Origin: Anaeramoeba flamelloides
Lineage: Eukaryota > Metamonada > Anaeramoebidae
Length of the DNA: 64,000 bases
Direction of reading: 5' to 3'
NCBI GenBank assembly: GCA_027625915.1
Contig: JANTQA010000042.1
Span: 1,562,001 to 1,626,000, forward strand
This document shows positions 37,398 to 49,200 of the stretch, piece by piece (positions within the stretch are counted from its first letter, which is position 1; every line of letters starts with the position of its first letter). Made by a program: the position numbers and the translations under genes. The notes under the pieces are model-generated. The model was not told where the DNA came from. It was given only the letters and a program-made list of their open reading frames with translations, and made no database searches.

Positions 37398-39649
37398 TTA
37401 ATAAATTTCATTCTCAATTTCAATATCCTTTTTAATTTCCATAACTTTTTTTATTTCAAAATCTTTTTCAATTTCTATTTCTTTGTCAATCCCAACAGCT
37501 TTTTTATTTTCTGTATCTTTTTTTATTTCCAAATCATTATAGATTTCTATTTCTTTCTCAATTGGTATTTCTTTTTTAATTTCAAAATCATTATTATCAA
37601 TTTTTATTTCTTTTTTAATAGAGTTACTTTTTTTCAAAAAATTGTTGAATTGTTTATTATTTATAATTTTCGGCTGTGAGTCTTTGTTTATTTTTATTCC
37701 GTTAAATCTGTTGTTTGTTAAAGTATTGTTTTGAATAATACCATTTCCATTTTTGTGAATCCAAATACCACCTTTGCAAGATTGTATTGTGTTGCCATTA
37801 ATAACTGGCTCTGAACCCGAAGTGATTTCAATTCCGACATAATTGGAATCAAAAAGATGGCAGTTTTTGATATGGCTTTTCCCATTTGAATGCACAAAAA
37901 TGTGGCTTGATCGATGATGGTTATATATCATGGAATTTTTGATTGTCGGGTTTGCGCCAGATTTGATCTCGAAGCCGGCTTTAAAGTTATTATAGACTTT
38001 GCAAGAATCAAAGGTACCCAGGCCTCTTTGGAAAATAAATATGCCAGCGCCATTTCTTTGATCGTGTATCTGGGTATTTTGTATCAAGGGATCCCCTTGG
38101 GTTTTTATAGCAATTCCTGCTGTTTTGTTTTCAAAAATGTCATTGCCAAAGAGCTTTCCAAGTCCGTCGCTGTGTATGTAAACCCCGCTCATATCATTTG
38201 CAAAAATGGAGTTCCCAATTAACTTGGGGTTGCTTTTCATTTTAATTTCAATCCCAAATTTGCCGTTATGGTGGATCTGATTTGCCTCTATTATGCCAAA
38301 TGCACGAGAATTGCAGGCGATCCCGACTGACAGGCAATGCTGGATTATGTTCTTCCGGATTGTCGGGTCTGCGCCCTCTGAAATTTTGATTCCGATCAAT
38401 CCGCAATCTTTGATGATATTATTTTCTAAAAGAGGCTTTGATCTGTTTTTGATAACAAAGGCTGATTTTTTCGTATGATAAATGAGATTGTTTTTAAAAG
38501 TTGGTGATGAGCTTTGGATAATTTGTATTTCATCATCGCCATTATTATAAATTTCGTTTTGTTCGAACAACCCATTGCTATTGTTTAACACGATTATTCC
38601 ATACGATTTATTATCAAAAATTTTATTTTTTTTAAATATGGGGTTTGAATAATTCTTAATTAGCACGGTAAATTTCATTTGCTTGTAAATGTTATTTTCT
38701 TCAAAGATTCCTTTCCCCTTCGAATGGATATAAATGGCAGAAGATTGCCCATTTTTGATTTCACAGTTTCTAAAAATTGGATTTGAAAAGGTTCGTATTT
38801 CGATCGCAGCTAATTTGTTGTTTGACATTTCACATTTTTCAAATTTGCCATAGGAATTTTCGTGACACCAAACCCCGCCTCCTTGGCCATTATATATTTT
38901 GCAGTTCAAAAAATGCGGGTTTGCCTTTGATTTGATTGAAACGCCTGCTAATCGGTTATTATAAATTTGGCATTTACTAAATTTGCCGTTGCAATTGGAG
39001 TGGATGAAAATACCACCAGACAGCCCTGAATGGATCTTACAATCAATGAACTCCGGGTCGGTACAGATATCCTTGATTTCAATCCCCGGTAATTTGTTAC
39101 TAAAAATGTCACATTTGATAAAGACACCAGTTGCAGATCCATAGACCCAAATACCGCCGGCCTGGTTATTGCCTATTTGGCATTCCTCAAGAATCGGCGA
39201 TGCTTCGTCTTTAATCGCAACAGCTACATCATAGTTGCCAAGAAACTTGCATTTTTGAAAATATGATTTGCTTTTAAATCGAACCAAGAGTGCGTTTTTC
39301 TGGTTTTCAATAAATCGGCAATTTTTAATCATTAATTTCCTTTTTGTAAGTGTTGAAATAATTAACCCTATTCCTTTGCACTGCCTAATAAGACATTTAT
39401 TCATATTGCAGCTGCCGTTTTGACTGATGGCTATGCCATTTCCTAGGCAATTATTCAGCTCGACATTTAATAATTTTGGCGATGAATTTCCATGAATAGC
39501 TATTCCAATAGCATTATGATAATTAATTTTAATTTTTAAATTTTTTAATTTAATACACCCATTTAGTATATCTATTGCCGAGCGAATTGAATTATTATAA
39601 ATATTGTTTTTATTTTCATCCAGTTCGTTTTCGCCGCTAATGCTGTTGC

Positions 39650-39681
<32 letters not shown>

Positions 39682-40586
39682 TTATTATTTCCCTTCTTAT
39701 TATTCTTATTTTTCTTGCTATTCTTGTTCTTATCTTCATTTTTCATGATCTCGGTGTTGGTGACATTAGTATTATCGTGGGTGCCCTTTGGTGGGTTAAA
39801 GATTAAAGTTAAATTTTGAATTGATCCAGAGTAAGTCGTAACAAATATCGCACAATTTTTGTTACCAATAATTTTTACTTTTTCTGGATCCATTCCGTTC
39901 AAATGAATTTGTTTGTCAAGAACTATTTCTTCATAATAGTCACCCGGGTAAATGTTAATAATGTCCCCTTTATTTGAATAGGAAATTGCTTGTGAAATTG
40001 TTTTGAATTCATTCTGTGAATAATCGGGGTTTTTTTTAACAACCAAAAGTCTCGATCTGGTTTTGTTTTGATTTGTCTTTGTTTTAGTTTTTTGGTTTCT
40101 TTGGTTTGTTCTTGATTTAAGCTCGCCTATCTTTTCAGAGTTGTTGTCAGATTTTTCAGAGATTGGACTCATCTCTTTTGTTTTTTTGTTTTGTTCATTT
40201 TCCTTTTTATGTTTTTCATTTTTAGATCTTTTTTGGTTTTTTCTTAAATTGCTATCATGACCATTCCTCTTTCCATTATTCTTTCCATTCTTCTTCCCAT
40301 TCTTCTTACCATCCTTATTCGAGTCCTTATTCTTCTTTTTATTACTTTTATTTTTTTTGTTCTCGTTCTTTTTGTTTTTATTATCTTTGTTGATTTTAAA
40401 TTGTTTTTCAGATTCCTCAAATTGTGAAATCATCAGATTGAATTGTTGGTAAAGTCTATTAAAAATTACCTTGATTGAATACTTTTTCCCATGTACCACG
40501 ATCCTTATATTTTCATTTATTTTTTTTTCGTTCTCCTGGATTTGTTTCGTAAGTAATTCTAAATAAAAATCAGTCTCTAAAAGCAT
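37398..40586 (-). CDS. Right-handed parallel beta-helix protein, FBXO11-like
   Basis: Large soluble protein of about 1,062 residues from the first in-frame ATG (40586); the frame stays open to 40763 without ATG, so an upstream exon is possible. From about residue 177 (FKTISQAISYSNKGDIINIYPGDYYEEIV) to residue 980, rungs of about 23 residues repeat with the pattern NxIxxNxxxGIxIxxxSxPxxxxN, e.g. GGIWVYGSATGVFIKCDIF and NKLPGIEIKDICTDPEF. These resemble the CASH/beta-helix repeats of FBXO11, a substrate receptor of SCF (cullin-1) ligases. No F-box is visible, so that role is inference. An Asn/Lys insertion interrupts the helix near residues 265-315, the N-terminal 100-170 region is Lys/Asn-rich, and the last 80 residues are EIEI/KKEI repeats. 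Alternative: a carbohydrate-binding beta-helix. No signal peptide is seen. Confidence 0.85.
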
Positions 40587-41220
40587 TTGAAAAAATTGTT
40601 TTAAGAGCGGAACTAGTTGAACAAAAGAGTTCCATTTGCAATTAGACAAGTCTTTTTTTAAAAATTTAAAGTTGTTTTTTTTTGTGTTTTTTTTTTGTTT
40701 TTTTTTGTGAAGGGATGAATAATTTAAAAGAGAATAAAGATCACAAAACAAAAAAAAGAGCAAGGTTGTGGGAATTACTTAAAAAATTCTTCTTTAATTT
40801 CGACAGAGTACTTAGTAAATCCACAACAACTTTTAGCTGTTTTACGGTATGGAATTGAAGAAAAGATATGATTCGATCAAGATGAACAACTATCCCTGAT
40901 AACAAAACGTCATTAGACATCTAGAATTTTTGTAAAATCAATGAAACACAACCAAATGAGTTTGTTTGGAGAAAAAAGTTGAAAAATAATTAAACAAGAA
41001 AACAAAAAATAAGTTAAAATTATTTTTGTATTCTCCTGAAAGACTTTTTGGGATTGTTCTTCAATTTTAGAGTTCAGAAATTCAAATTATTGTTCATCAA
41101 ATTTGGATAAAAGTTAAATTTTCTATGTAAAAAGAATGTGAGTTGAGTTTGTGAAACCAGATTCGTTTCGTTGAAAAGTCACAAATTTAGATATTATTCT
41201 AAGAGTAAAACAGGTTTTGT

Positions 41221-41387
41221 TTACTGGTATTTGAATTTTAAATGGGAAAGAATTTTCACTTCCTTTTCCATATTTTTTTTTTATAAATATAGTTCTTAAA
41301 GAAAGAGGTTCTCGATCTATGTTCTCTTAAAAAAGAGAAATAAAAATGAAGTGAAAAAAAATCCCATTTATTATTCAAATACCAGTA
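41221..41387. mobile_element. Foldback element family A, best copy
   Basis: 167 bp running from TTACTGGTATTTGAATTTTA to its complement ATTATTCAAATACCAGTAG. The inner arms AAAGAATTTTCACTTCC and AAAAATGAAGTGAAAAAAAA also pair. Four copies in this window share the arms but not the middle. Confidence 0.75.
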
Positions 41388-41784
41388 GGAAAACTTTTTT
41401 GTTTTTGTTTTAGAATGGTGCCTTATATTGATTGAAGAAGGATTTTTTTCGTTTTCTTACTGTTCTCAAAATAGCCTCTTTCGAAGACTTAGTAAACCCA
41501 TATTTCAAAACAGAATGTGTTTTATTTTTTTTAGAAAGCAGCAAAATAAATCAATGAGAAAATTGTCAATAAATGGTAAGAAAGTTTGGAGTCCATTTAA
41601 CAAGGTTTTATTATAAAAAGCAAAATTCTTCAAATTAACGATCGAATACAAATTATTTTCAAAAAATAGGGACAATTTAAGTTACAATTGTTGTTCGATA
41701 GATCTTTGATAAAAAAAATTGGAATTATATTGAAAAATTCAAGGTTTACAACCCCTGAAATCCGAAAAAAAAGATAAATTTGAA

Positions 41785-42247
41785 TTAGGTCTGGTGGTCT
41801 GTTATTTTGGCGATCCTCGACTTAGTATGGATTTTAAAAGTGTTACAAAAAGTCAATGTTTTCAATAATATTTTTTTTTTTCTTGAAATCCGAATTGAAG
41901 AGTTTAAGACAAATTGATGGAAAGACAAATTCTAAGAAAAATGTGGTTTTTGGGTTTCCAATTAAAATATTATATGTGTTTTTGTTTTTTTACGAACTTT
42001 TTAAAAAAAATTATTTTTTTTTTTTTTGACAACCGAATAAAAATAAATACAAAATCTCAATTGAAAAAACAAAAAACAAATTCATTATTAAATACCATTC
42101 AACCAATTAGCCTTATACTCTCCAATTGGGATTTGGGTTAAAAAAAATATTATTGAAAAAATTTCCTTTTTTAACCATTTTTACAACAGTTACCAAGCTG
42201 AGGATCGATCAGCTAAGAACCAAAATAACAAGCCACTCTACCTGAAA
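41785..42247. mobile_element. Large foldback element, family G copy 2
   Basis: The left arm has GGTGGTCTGTTATTTTGGCG, ATCCTCGACTTAGTATGG, TTTTCAATAATATTTTTTTT and GAATTGAAGAGTTTAAGAC. The complement of the right arm has GTGGCTTGTTATTTTGG, ATCCTCAGCTTGGTA, the same TTTTCAATAATATT and AATTGGAGAGTATAAGGC. Arms are about 150 bp, with an unpaired centre of about 100 bp. Confidence 0.65.
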
Positions 42248-43878
42248 CAAGATAATCTTTATTTGGAATTTAAGGGATTGTGAACCTTAAACAAATTCCA
42301 TAACATAATTTAAAAATTTACTCAAAATGTTAAAGAGTTTACCCTCAAAAATGATCTCGCTTTGGTATCCACATGTCGTCTATAATAAGATATTCTATTG
42401 GTACGTGCTACAAAAAAACAGATTTTTTATTTTGAAACAAAAGTATTACACACTTTGTAAGATTTTTTTGCCAATTGTAATTTTATTTTTCTATTCAGAA
42501 CAACTGTTTTCTGAAAATGATTAAATATTTGGTTCTTAAATGGATCTTGGATACAATGATTAACAATATTTAGCGAGGGTAATTTCCAAATTAATATGAA
42601 TATTAACCATTTTCCAAAATAAAGCTTCCAGATGTAAGGATTATCTAAATTGTTTAAAGGATTGGGATGTGTATTGGAAGAAAGAATTCAATTTCAAAAA
42701 TTTAAAAATTGAAATCATTTTTTCACATTTTTTCTTTTTTTCTATTTTTTTCTATTTTTTTTATTTTATTCAGTGATTCTTTATATTTTTTTTTAATATT
42801 TTTTTTTCATTATAGCTATCGAACCACTAAAAACTAAAAAAAGTGTTGGTCAAATATCAAAGAAAAAAAAATCAATTATAATATAAAAATGTTATTCACA
42901 TCTATTAAACTTTTCTCTGCTCTTCAATTAAAGATCAATACAAATATTTTTTTGAACATGTTACCAATAATTTTACCTTTTCATTTTTTTTTGAAAATAT
43001 ATTGATTTATTAGTTTTGCCTCGGCCACATTTCAACTATATATATATATTATCCACTTATAGCTCATTTATTTTTTAGGGCCCAATTATCAATAAATAAT
43101 AGATAAATGAGAATTTTTTAAAATAAAATTTTACAGAAAAAAAGATTGTGGTATCAAAAATAAAATTTGATTTCTTTTTTTTTTTTACTAGGTTGAAACA
43201 AATTTGGGTTATTTAAAATTAAACAACACCCCAAAATAAGAGTTTTTAATTAAAAACGACTTAATTACACTACATTGAATAAAAATAAATAATAATATAA
43301 TCAAGGAACTATTTTTTTAAAATAATACGATTCTTTCTGAGTCAGTAAAATGAAAAATAATCAATTGAAATTAAAAAAAAAAAAAAAAATTACTAATTTT
43401 TAGGATAATTTCAAATACCTAATTAAAAACAAACCAACATGTGATGAAAAAATACTCTTTTTAATTATCAACAAAAAAAAAAGAATTTTTTAGTGAAAAG
43501 TGCTAAAATGAGCTGCACTTAATTGAATACTTAAAATGTTATGAATAATAATTTTGAATATAGATGTGTTCGTGGAGAAGAGTTACTTAGTAGTACTTTT
43601 TGAGATCTCTAAGATTAATTTTTTTTTTTCAGATTGTTGTTCATTTCTAAAATGAGTTATTTTCACAAAAGAATATTAACAAAACAGTACATTTTAATAT
43701 TCAGAGGACTATGAATTAACCACAAATAATATTAAATCAAATTAAATTAAAACTACACCGAATGAAAAGAACCACCTTTCATTTCTAGATATTTAAACTT
43801 TTTTAAACAATATAAAAAAATAAAATATATTTATAATTTTTTACTAATTTCTCTATTTTTTGACTTGAGGGCCCTTTT

Positions 43879-43880
43879 AA

Positions 43881-43919
<39 letters not shown>

Positions 43920-44200
43920 GAGATATTTTTTTATATAAATAACCCTTTTTATTTGAGATTCACTATTAAATCAGTTTTTATTTATTTGAATTTTGAAAAA
44001 AAAATTTAGATTACTTTTTTATTATATTTGGATTTTTATCATAGTTAATTTAAATATTTTTTTTGTAATTTGAATTTTTTCCTGAAAGATCTAACATTTT
44101 TTTTTTTTTTGAATATATGGCCTTTTTGGTAACATAGAGTAGGTGGATTTTTTTTTTTTTTTTTTTTTTTTTAATTTTTTTTATATTTTTTTTTTTTTTC
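43879..44200. repeat. Extreme poly(T) tracts
   Basis: T-runs of about 38 at 43879-43917 and about 25 or more around 44148-44172, followed by further T-rich blocks. Exact lengths in such runs are unreliable in any assembly. Confidence 0.9.
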
Positions 44201-44369
44201 TGTGGTTTGAATTTTCTTATTTATTTCTTATTATAATTATCATATTTTTTTTTCGCTTTTTTTTTATTGGTATTCTTTCAATCTTTTTATCGTTAATTGT
44301 AATTTAGTATTTTTCGATTCGTGGATTTTTCTAGATGTCTAATTTGAAATCTTAACATTATAATAAGTT

Positions 44370-44557
44370 TCACCTTCAATACACAGACTTTCAAAAAAAA
44401 TTAAGACACAATAATGATCTCAAATTAAATCACAAAATTCAAATTCTAATAAAATAAATTGTAAAAAAAAAATTCCAAAAAATGTGCTTTAATTCAAGAT
44501 TTTTTTGTGCCTTAAATTTCGTTAAAAGTTTGTCTCGTAAAGGTAGTACTGACTTTA
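44370..44557. mobile_element. Family B MITE, copy 2
   Basis: Shares with 9592-9785 the blocks GACACAATAATGATCTCAAA, AAAATGTGCTTTAATTCAAG, TTTTTTTGTGCCTTAAATTT and CGTTAAAAGTTTG, arranged as inverted arms. The right end is GTACTGAC; the left end is decayed. Confidence 0.6.
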
Positions 44558-44610
44558 TCACATATTTATGTGTTAAATTTATCTTTTTATGCACATTTTA
44601 AACTATATTA

Positions 44611-45420
44611 AAGTGTGTTTTAAAAGGTTTTAACCCCTCTTTTTACATACTTTAAACTTTTTTGAATCTCCTTAGACCTTTTCCAAAATATCCACCTACT
44701 CACCCAAATGATCATATCAATACAAAAAAGTGCGGAAAATATACAAAACAATTAAAAAATTTCATCCAAAATACCATCGGTTCGACCCACACAATATACA
44801 TAAGAGATATAGTCAGATTAAGATAAACAGTATGCAAATCCAAAATTTCAATAATTTTTAAAATGATTTTAAGAATAAATGAATTCAAAATTACCACTTG
44901 TTTCAACATCAATTTTTTAATTCAAAAAATGTAATGTATTGATCAATTAAATCCACATTGAACTAACAAGAAATAGTCATAAAAAAGCTATTACCCTGAA
45001 AAAAAAAAAAGAATGTTTTCAACTATTCTACAAGAAAACAATTTATCTTAAACATTTTAATTTTAACAAAAAGTCTGAAAAATTTTCTGTTAAGATTTAA
45101 TCGATTATTAGATAATGTTACATAAAAAAAATATTTAGTTTTTAATATGTCATAATTTAGAATTCATTTGTTTTTATTGTATTTTTAAAACCAATTAACC
45201 AAAATTTGAGTATATATCTTGAAGCAAACTAAATAAAATTGGTGTGTTAAAAATGCGGGTTTAATAGTTTTTTTTCTTTTTTTTTTATAGTTTCCTTACT
45301 TATTTTATATTGATTTGATCATTTAGGTGAGTGGGTGGATATTTTTGAAAAGTTTTAATGAGGTTAAAAAAAACTTTAAAGGGTATAAAAAAGAGAGGTT
45401 AAAAAAAAAGTTTAAAAGAA
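44611..45420. mobile_element. Element with roughly 100-bp terminal inverted repeats
   Basis: The complement of 44611-44719 (TGATATGATCATTTGGGTGA, GTAGGTGGATATTTTGGAAA) matches 45311-45420 (TGATTTGATCATTTAGGTGA, GTGGGTGGATATTTTTGAAA) along the whole arm. The 590-bp interior has no recognisable coding capacity. The class is unknown. Confidence 0.65.
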
Positions 45421-46260
45421 CTTTAAAGATATTTAAAAGCCATTTAAATGAAGTTTGAAACATTCCATAAAGTGGATTAGTTAAAAGGAAAGAAAAAATC
45501 TTCACAAGTCAAAAGGGATAGCTTTATTATTTGATTTAATTCATTTTTTGATAAGGAGATTAGATTTATAATTGTTTTTTGAATTTTGTAAACCTCAAGA
45601 ACTGAAAAGTAACAATCTCCTTTTTGGTAGTAATACATTCCTTGGTTATGGATGAAAATTTAAAATAAACCAGTATACCCTTAAAATAATTACTTCATAA
45701 CCCCTTAAAAATTAAAGTTTGATTTAACAGAGATTTTGTTTTGTACAAACAGAACCAAAAATACTTTTGTAAAAAAGTAAATTGTTTTGAAAAACTGTGA
45801 GATCATTTTCAAATAAGCAAGTACTATCTTGTTTTTTCCAAACAAGATTCAAAGAATAAAAACCTTTGTTTTCTCCAGACAACCAAAGAAAGATTTCACA
45901 AATAATAAACTCCAATCAACAGTTTTGAAAAAAAAAAAAATAAAATTTTGGAAATCAAACTTTTGACATGTCTCATCACCATTAAGAAGAAAAACTCATA
46001 TCTTTTTTTAGGAAAACCAAACCAATAAAGAAATACTTTTTTGAATCAAAGAAAGAAGAAAGCCAAATATTTGGATAAAAAAAAATAATTATGCCAAGAC
46101 AGATCAAGACAAACTCAGTCTCTAACTAACAAACAAGAAAACAAAAAAACAACCTGAAAAACCAGACAACTTGTTCAACACATAAAAAAACAACATTTTT
46201 TCAAGTTTTGTTTTTTGAGTACACTATTCTTTTTTCAAATTAAAGTAACCACCAATTGGG

Positions 46261-49200
46261 ATGAGTAATTTAAATAATTCACCAAACTCATTACCAAATG
46301 AAAAAGAAAATGAAAATGAAAATCCAAACTCAAATGACAAGGAGACAGACAAAATCGATCAAGAGCCAAATAACCGAAAAAGAAAATTAAATAAAAGAGA
46401 AAAACAAAAAGAACCACATAATGAAAAAGAAAAGAAAAATGAAATTACAAGTCCACATGATAAAAAAAGAAGAAAAAACGAATTACACAACCAAAAAAAC
46501 AATCCACAGAAGGGTGGAATAAACACAAAAGAAAATAGTTTAATAAATCAACTACACGGCCCTGTCAGCGAGGAATCAAATAAAAACTATAACACTTCTT
46601 CCGACGACGATGACAATTACGATGAAGAAGAAGACGATTACTACGACGACTACGACGACGAAGACGAAGACGACGATGATGATGACGACGATGATGATGA
46701 TGATTATATCGATGCTAATTATCACGAAGAAGAAAACAAATATACAGACAAAAGCCAAAACAAACAGAAGGAAAAAAGATCACAAAGGCTAACAAGATCC
46801 AAGTCCTTTTTAAGGAATCAGCAAACAACCTCAAAAGCAAAAAAATCAAGGAGTAAAAGAAATAAAAGAAAAAGAATTGTAATTGGAAGAAACTCAGTTA
46901 ACAAACACACCAACTTACAAAAAGCTTTTGGTAATAGTCAGTCACATTCTAATAAACAAGATCAAGGAAACACTAATCAAAGTATGGAATTAAATTCAAA
47001 CAGTCTTCCAGATTTAGAACATTCAACAGCAAAACCAAGAAAAAATGAAACTAATAATCTTAATTTGGGATCAAAAAATAAATATGGGGTAGAATTTGGA
47101 ACAAAATTCTATTATCAAAAAGCAAAAAACGAAAAGGATTCGGTAACGTTAATGAATTTAAAAGAAAAATCGAATACACCGGCTTTAATTGCAAATGAGA
47201 ATGAGAATGAGAATGAGAATGAAAATGAAAATGAAGAGGAAAAAGAAAAAGGAAGAAGGACAAGAGGAAAGGGAAGGGCACGAGGAAGAGGAAGAGCTAA
47301 AGGAAAATCAAAAGCAAGAGGAAGAGGAAAAACAAGAATAAGGGGAAGAGGAAAAACAAGAGGGAGAACAAGAGGGAGAGGAAGGGGGCGAGGGAGAGGA
47401 AGAGGGAAGAACACCAAGATTAATAGAGAAAAAGATGGTTCAAAAGAAAAGAATAATCAATATAAAAGATATTCCAATTCATATGAAAATAAAAACATTA
47501 ATAATATGAGAAATAATAACAATATTAATAGCAATAGCAGCAATAATAATATTGCTAATGATGGGGTTAACAATGATCGAAACATTATCAATCATATAAA
47601 TAAGCAGTTGGGTTACAATAGTTCTTTAAAATTGAATAATCAAGAACTAATAAATCATAATCAAAAATTTCTAAAGCAATCCCAAACACAACAACCTCAG
47701 CCAAACGATAGCACGTGGGCGTATTTATTTTATCAATTAGAAAATTTACCCAAGATACCGATCCGTTCAAAACCATTTTCAATTGGGAGTGCGTCTAGGT
47801 GCCAATACCAAATCCGAGATTTAAAAATATCTGGATTATTAACAAGAATTGTTGACGAACCAGAAAAGGACAAATACTTGGAAGTACACGGTGATAAAGG
47901 AAGTGTATTTCTAAATGGGAAATGGATTAAGAAGGGGCATAAAATTGTTATCAAATCTGGTGATCATATTGTTATAGACGGCTCAAAAGTGGAATCTTTT
48001 ATTTTTGTTTTGGATTCGTTTTTTAAGAATTATCGGATTAATAATAATCTGAATTCAAATAATAAAACACACTCCAGGACCAAATATAAGCAAAATTGTA
48101 ACAAAAAAAAAGAGTATTTTATCAAGAACATCAATGAACTTGTTCGAAATCCCATTTACGAACCAAACACACCAACTTTAGAAAACTTTGGATATCCCAT
48201 TGACAAAACCTTTAAGGAAACCCTAATTCAAATCGTGAAATTGCATTTAACAAGATATAATATTTTATTAAATATCAAATACCCACAAAATATTTCAAAT
48301 AAAATTCTACTATGTGGCCCCAATGAAACACAGGTTTATCAACAAAAGTTATGTATTTCTTTAGCAAAAACCTTTGGATTAAAAATTTTAATTTTTGATT
48401 TTCTATCTATTTTGGAACAAGACAAGCAAAATGAAGAACAAAAAAAAAATAAAAATAAAAAAAAAAAAACTCTAATGGATTCAGCAAATCCATTTTTGCT
48501 CTATTCTAAAAATAAAAATTCAAATAAAAATAATCTATTCGATAAAAGTAAAAAAAATAAATTAAAAAAAGACCAAGAGAAGAAAGAATTAGAAAACAAA
48601 ATGGGCAAGGGCACAGAGAAAGAGAAAGAAAAAGGAACAGAAACCGGAACTGGATCAGGAACAGAAACACAAACAGAACTGGAAGCAGAAATGGCGACAG
48701 GCGAAGAGAAAGGAGCAGGAATGGATATTGAAAAAGACAAAGATAACAAATACCCCCTACAGTCAAAAAGAAGAATATTAACAAATGAAAATGAAAACGA
48801 ATTAAATTCAAGATATCAACAAAACAATATTGAAGAGGAGAACCGTGTTAGGTTCGTAGGGCCAAATTTCCAAGAACTAAACAAATCAATAATTATTGAG
48901 AGATTAAAAAGAAAAAATGGACCCAAGCCGGGATCAGAAGGTAAAGTGATGATCACCTTTAAAGAAAATACCAATACCACCTATGTGGGTGTGGAATTTG
49001 ATAAACCCATTGAAGATGGGGGCAATGATTTGGGGGATTTTTGCAATCCCAAGCATGGATATTTTGTAAAAAAAACAGAAATTAGGAAAATTGATGATGG
49101 AAGTTTAAAAGATAGTTCCATACTATTAATACAGGCATTAATTGAATTTATGAATTCATTAAAGGACAAGCAACCCTTTTTATTATTCATCCCGAACATT

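Larger units (their letters stand above)
40764..46260. other. Intergenic, repeat-rich
   Basis: No complete gene. 40790-40890 is an unusually complex patch (see findings). It holds a family A foldback (41221-41387), a family G foldback (41785-42247), very long T-runs (43879-43917 and 44148-44200), a family B element (44370-44557) and an element with roughly 100-bp inverted ends (44611-45420). The short frames listed by length alone show no family resemblance. The FHA-AAA promoter must lie before 46261. Confidence 0.6.

Noticed and set aside
37223-37435. Cys/Val/Tyr-rich frame
   Set aside because: Produced by the TG/TATG microsatellite.
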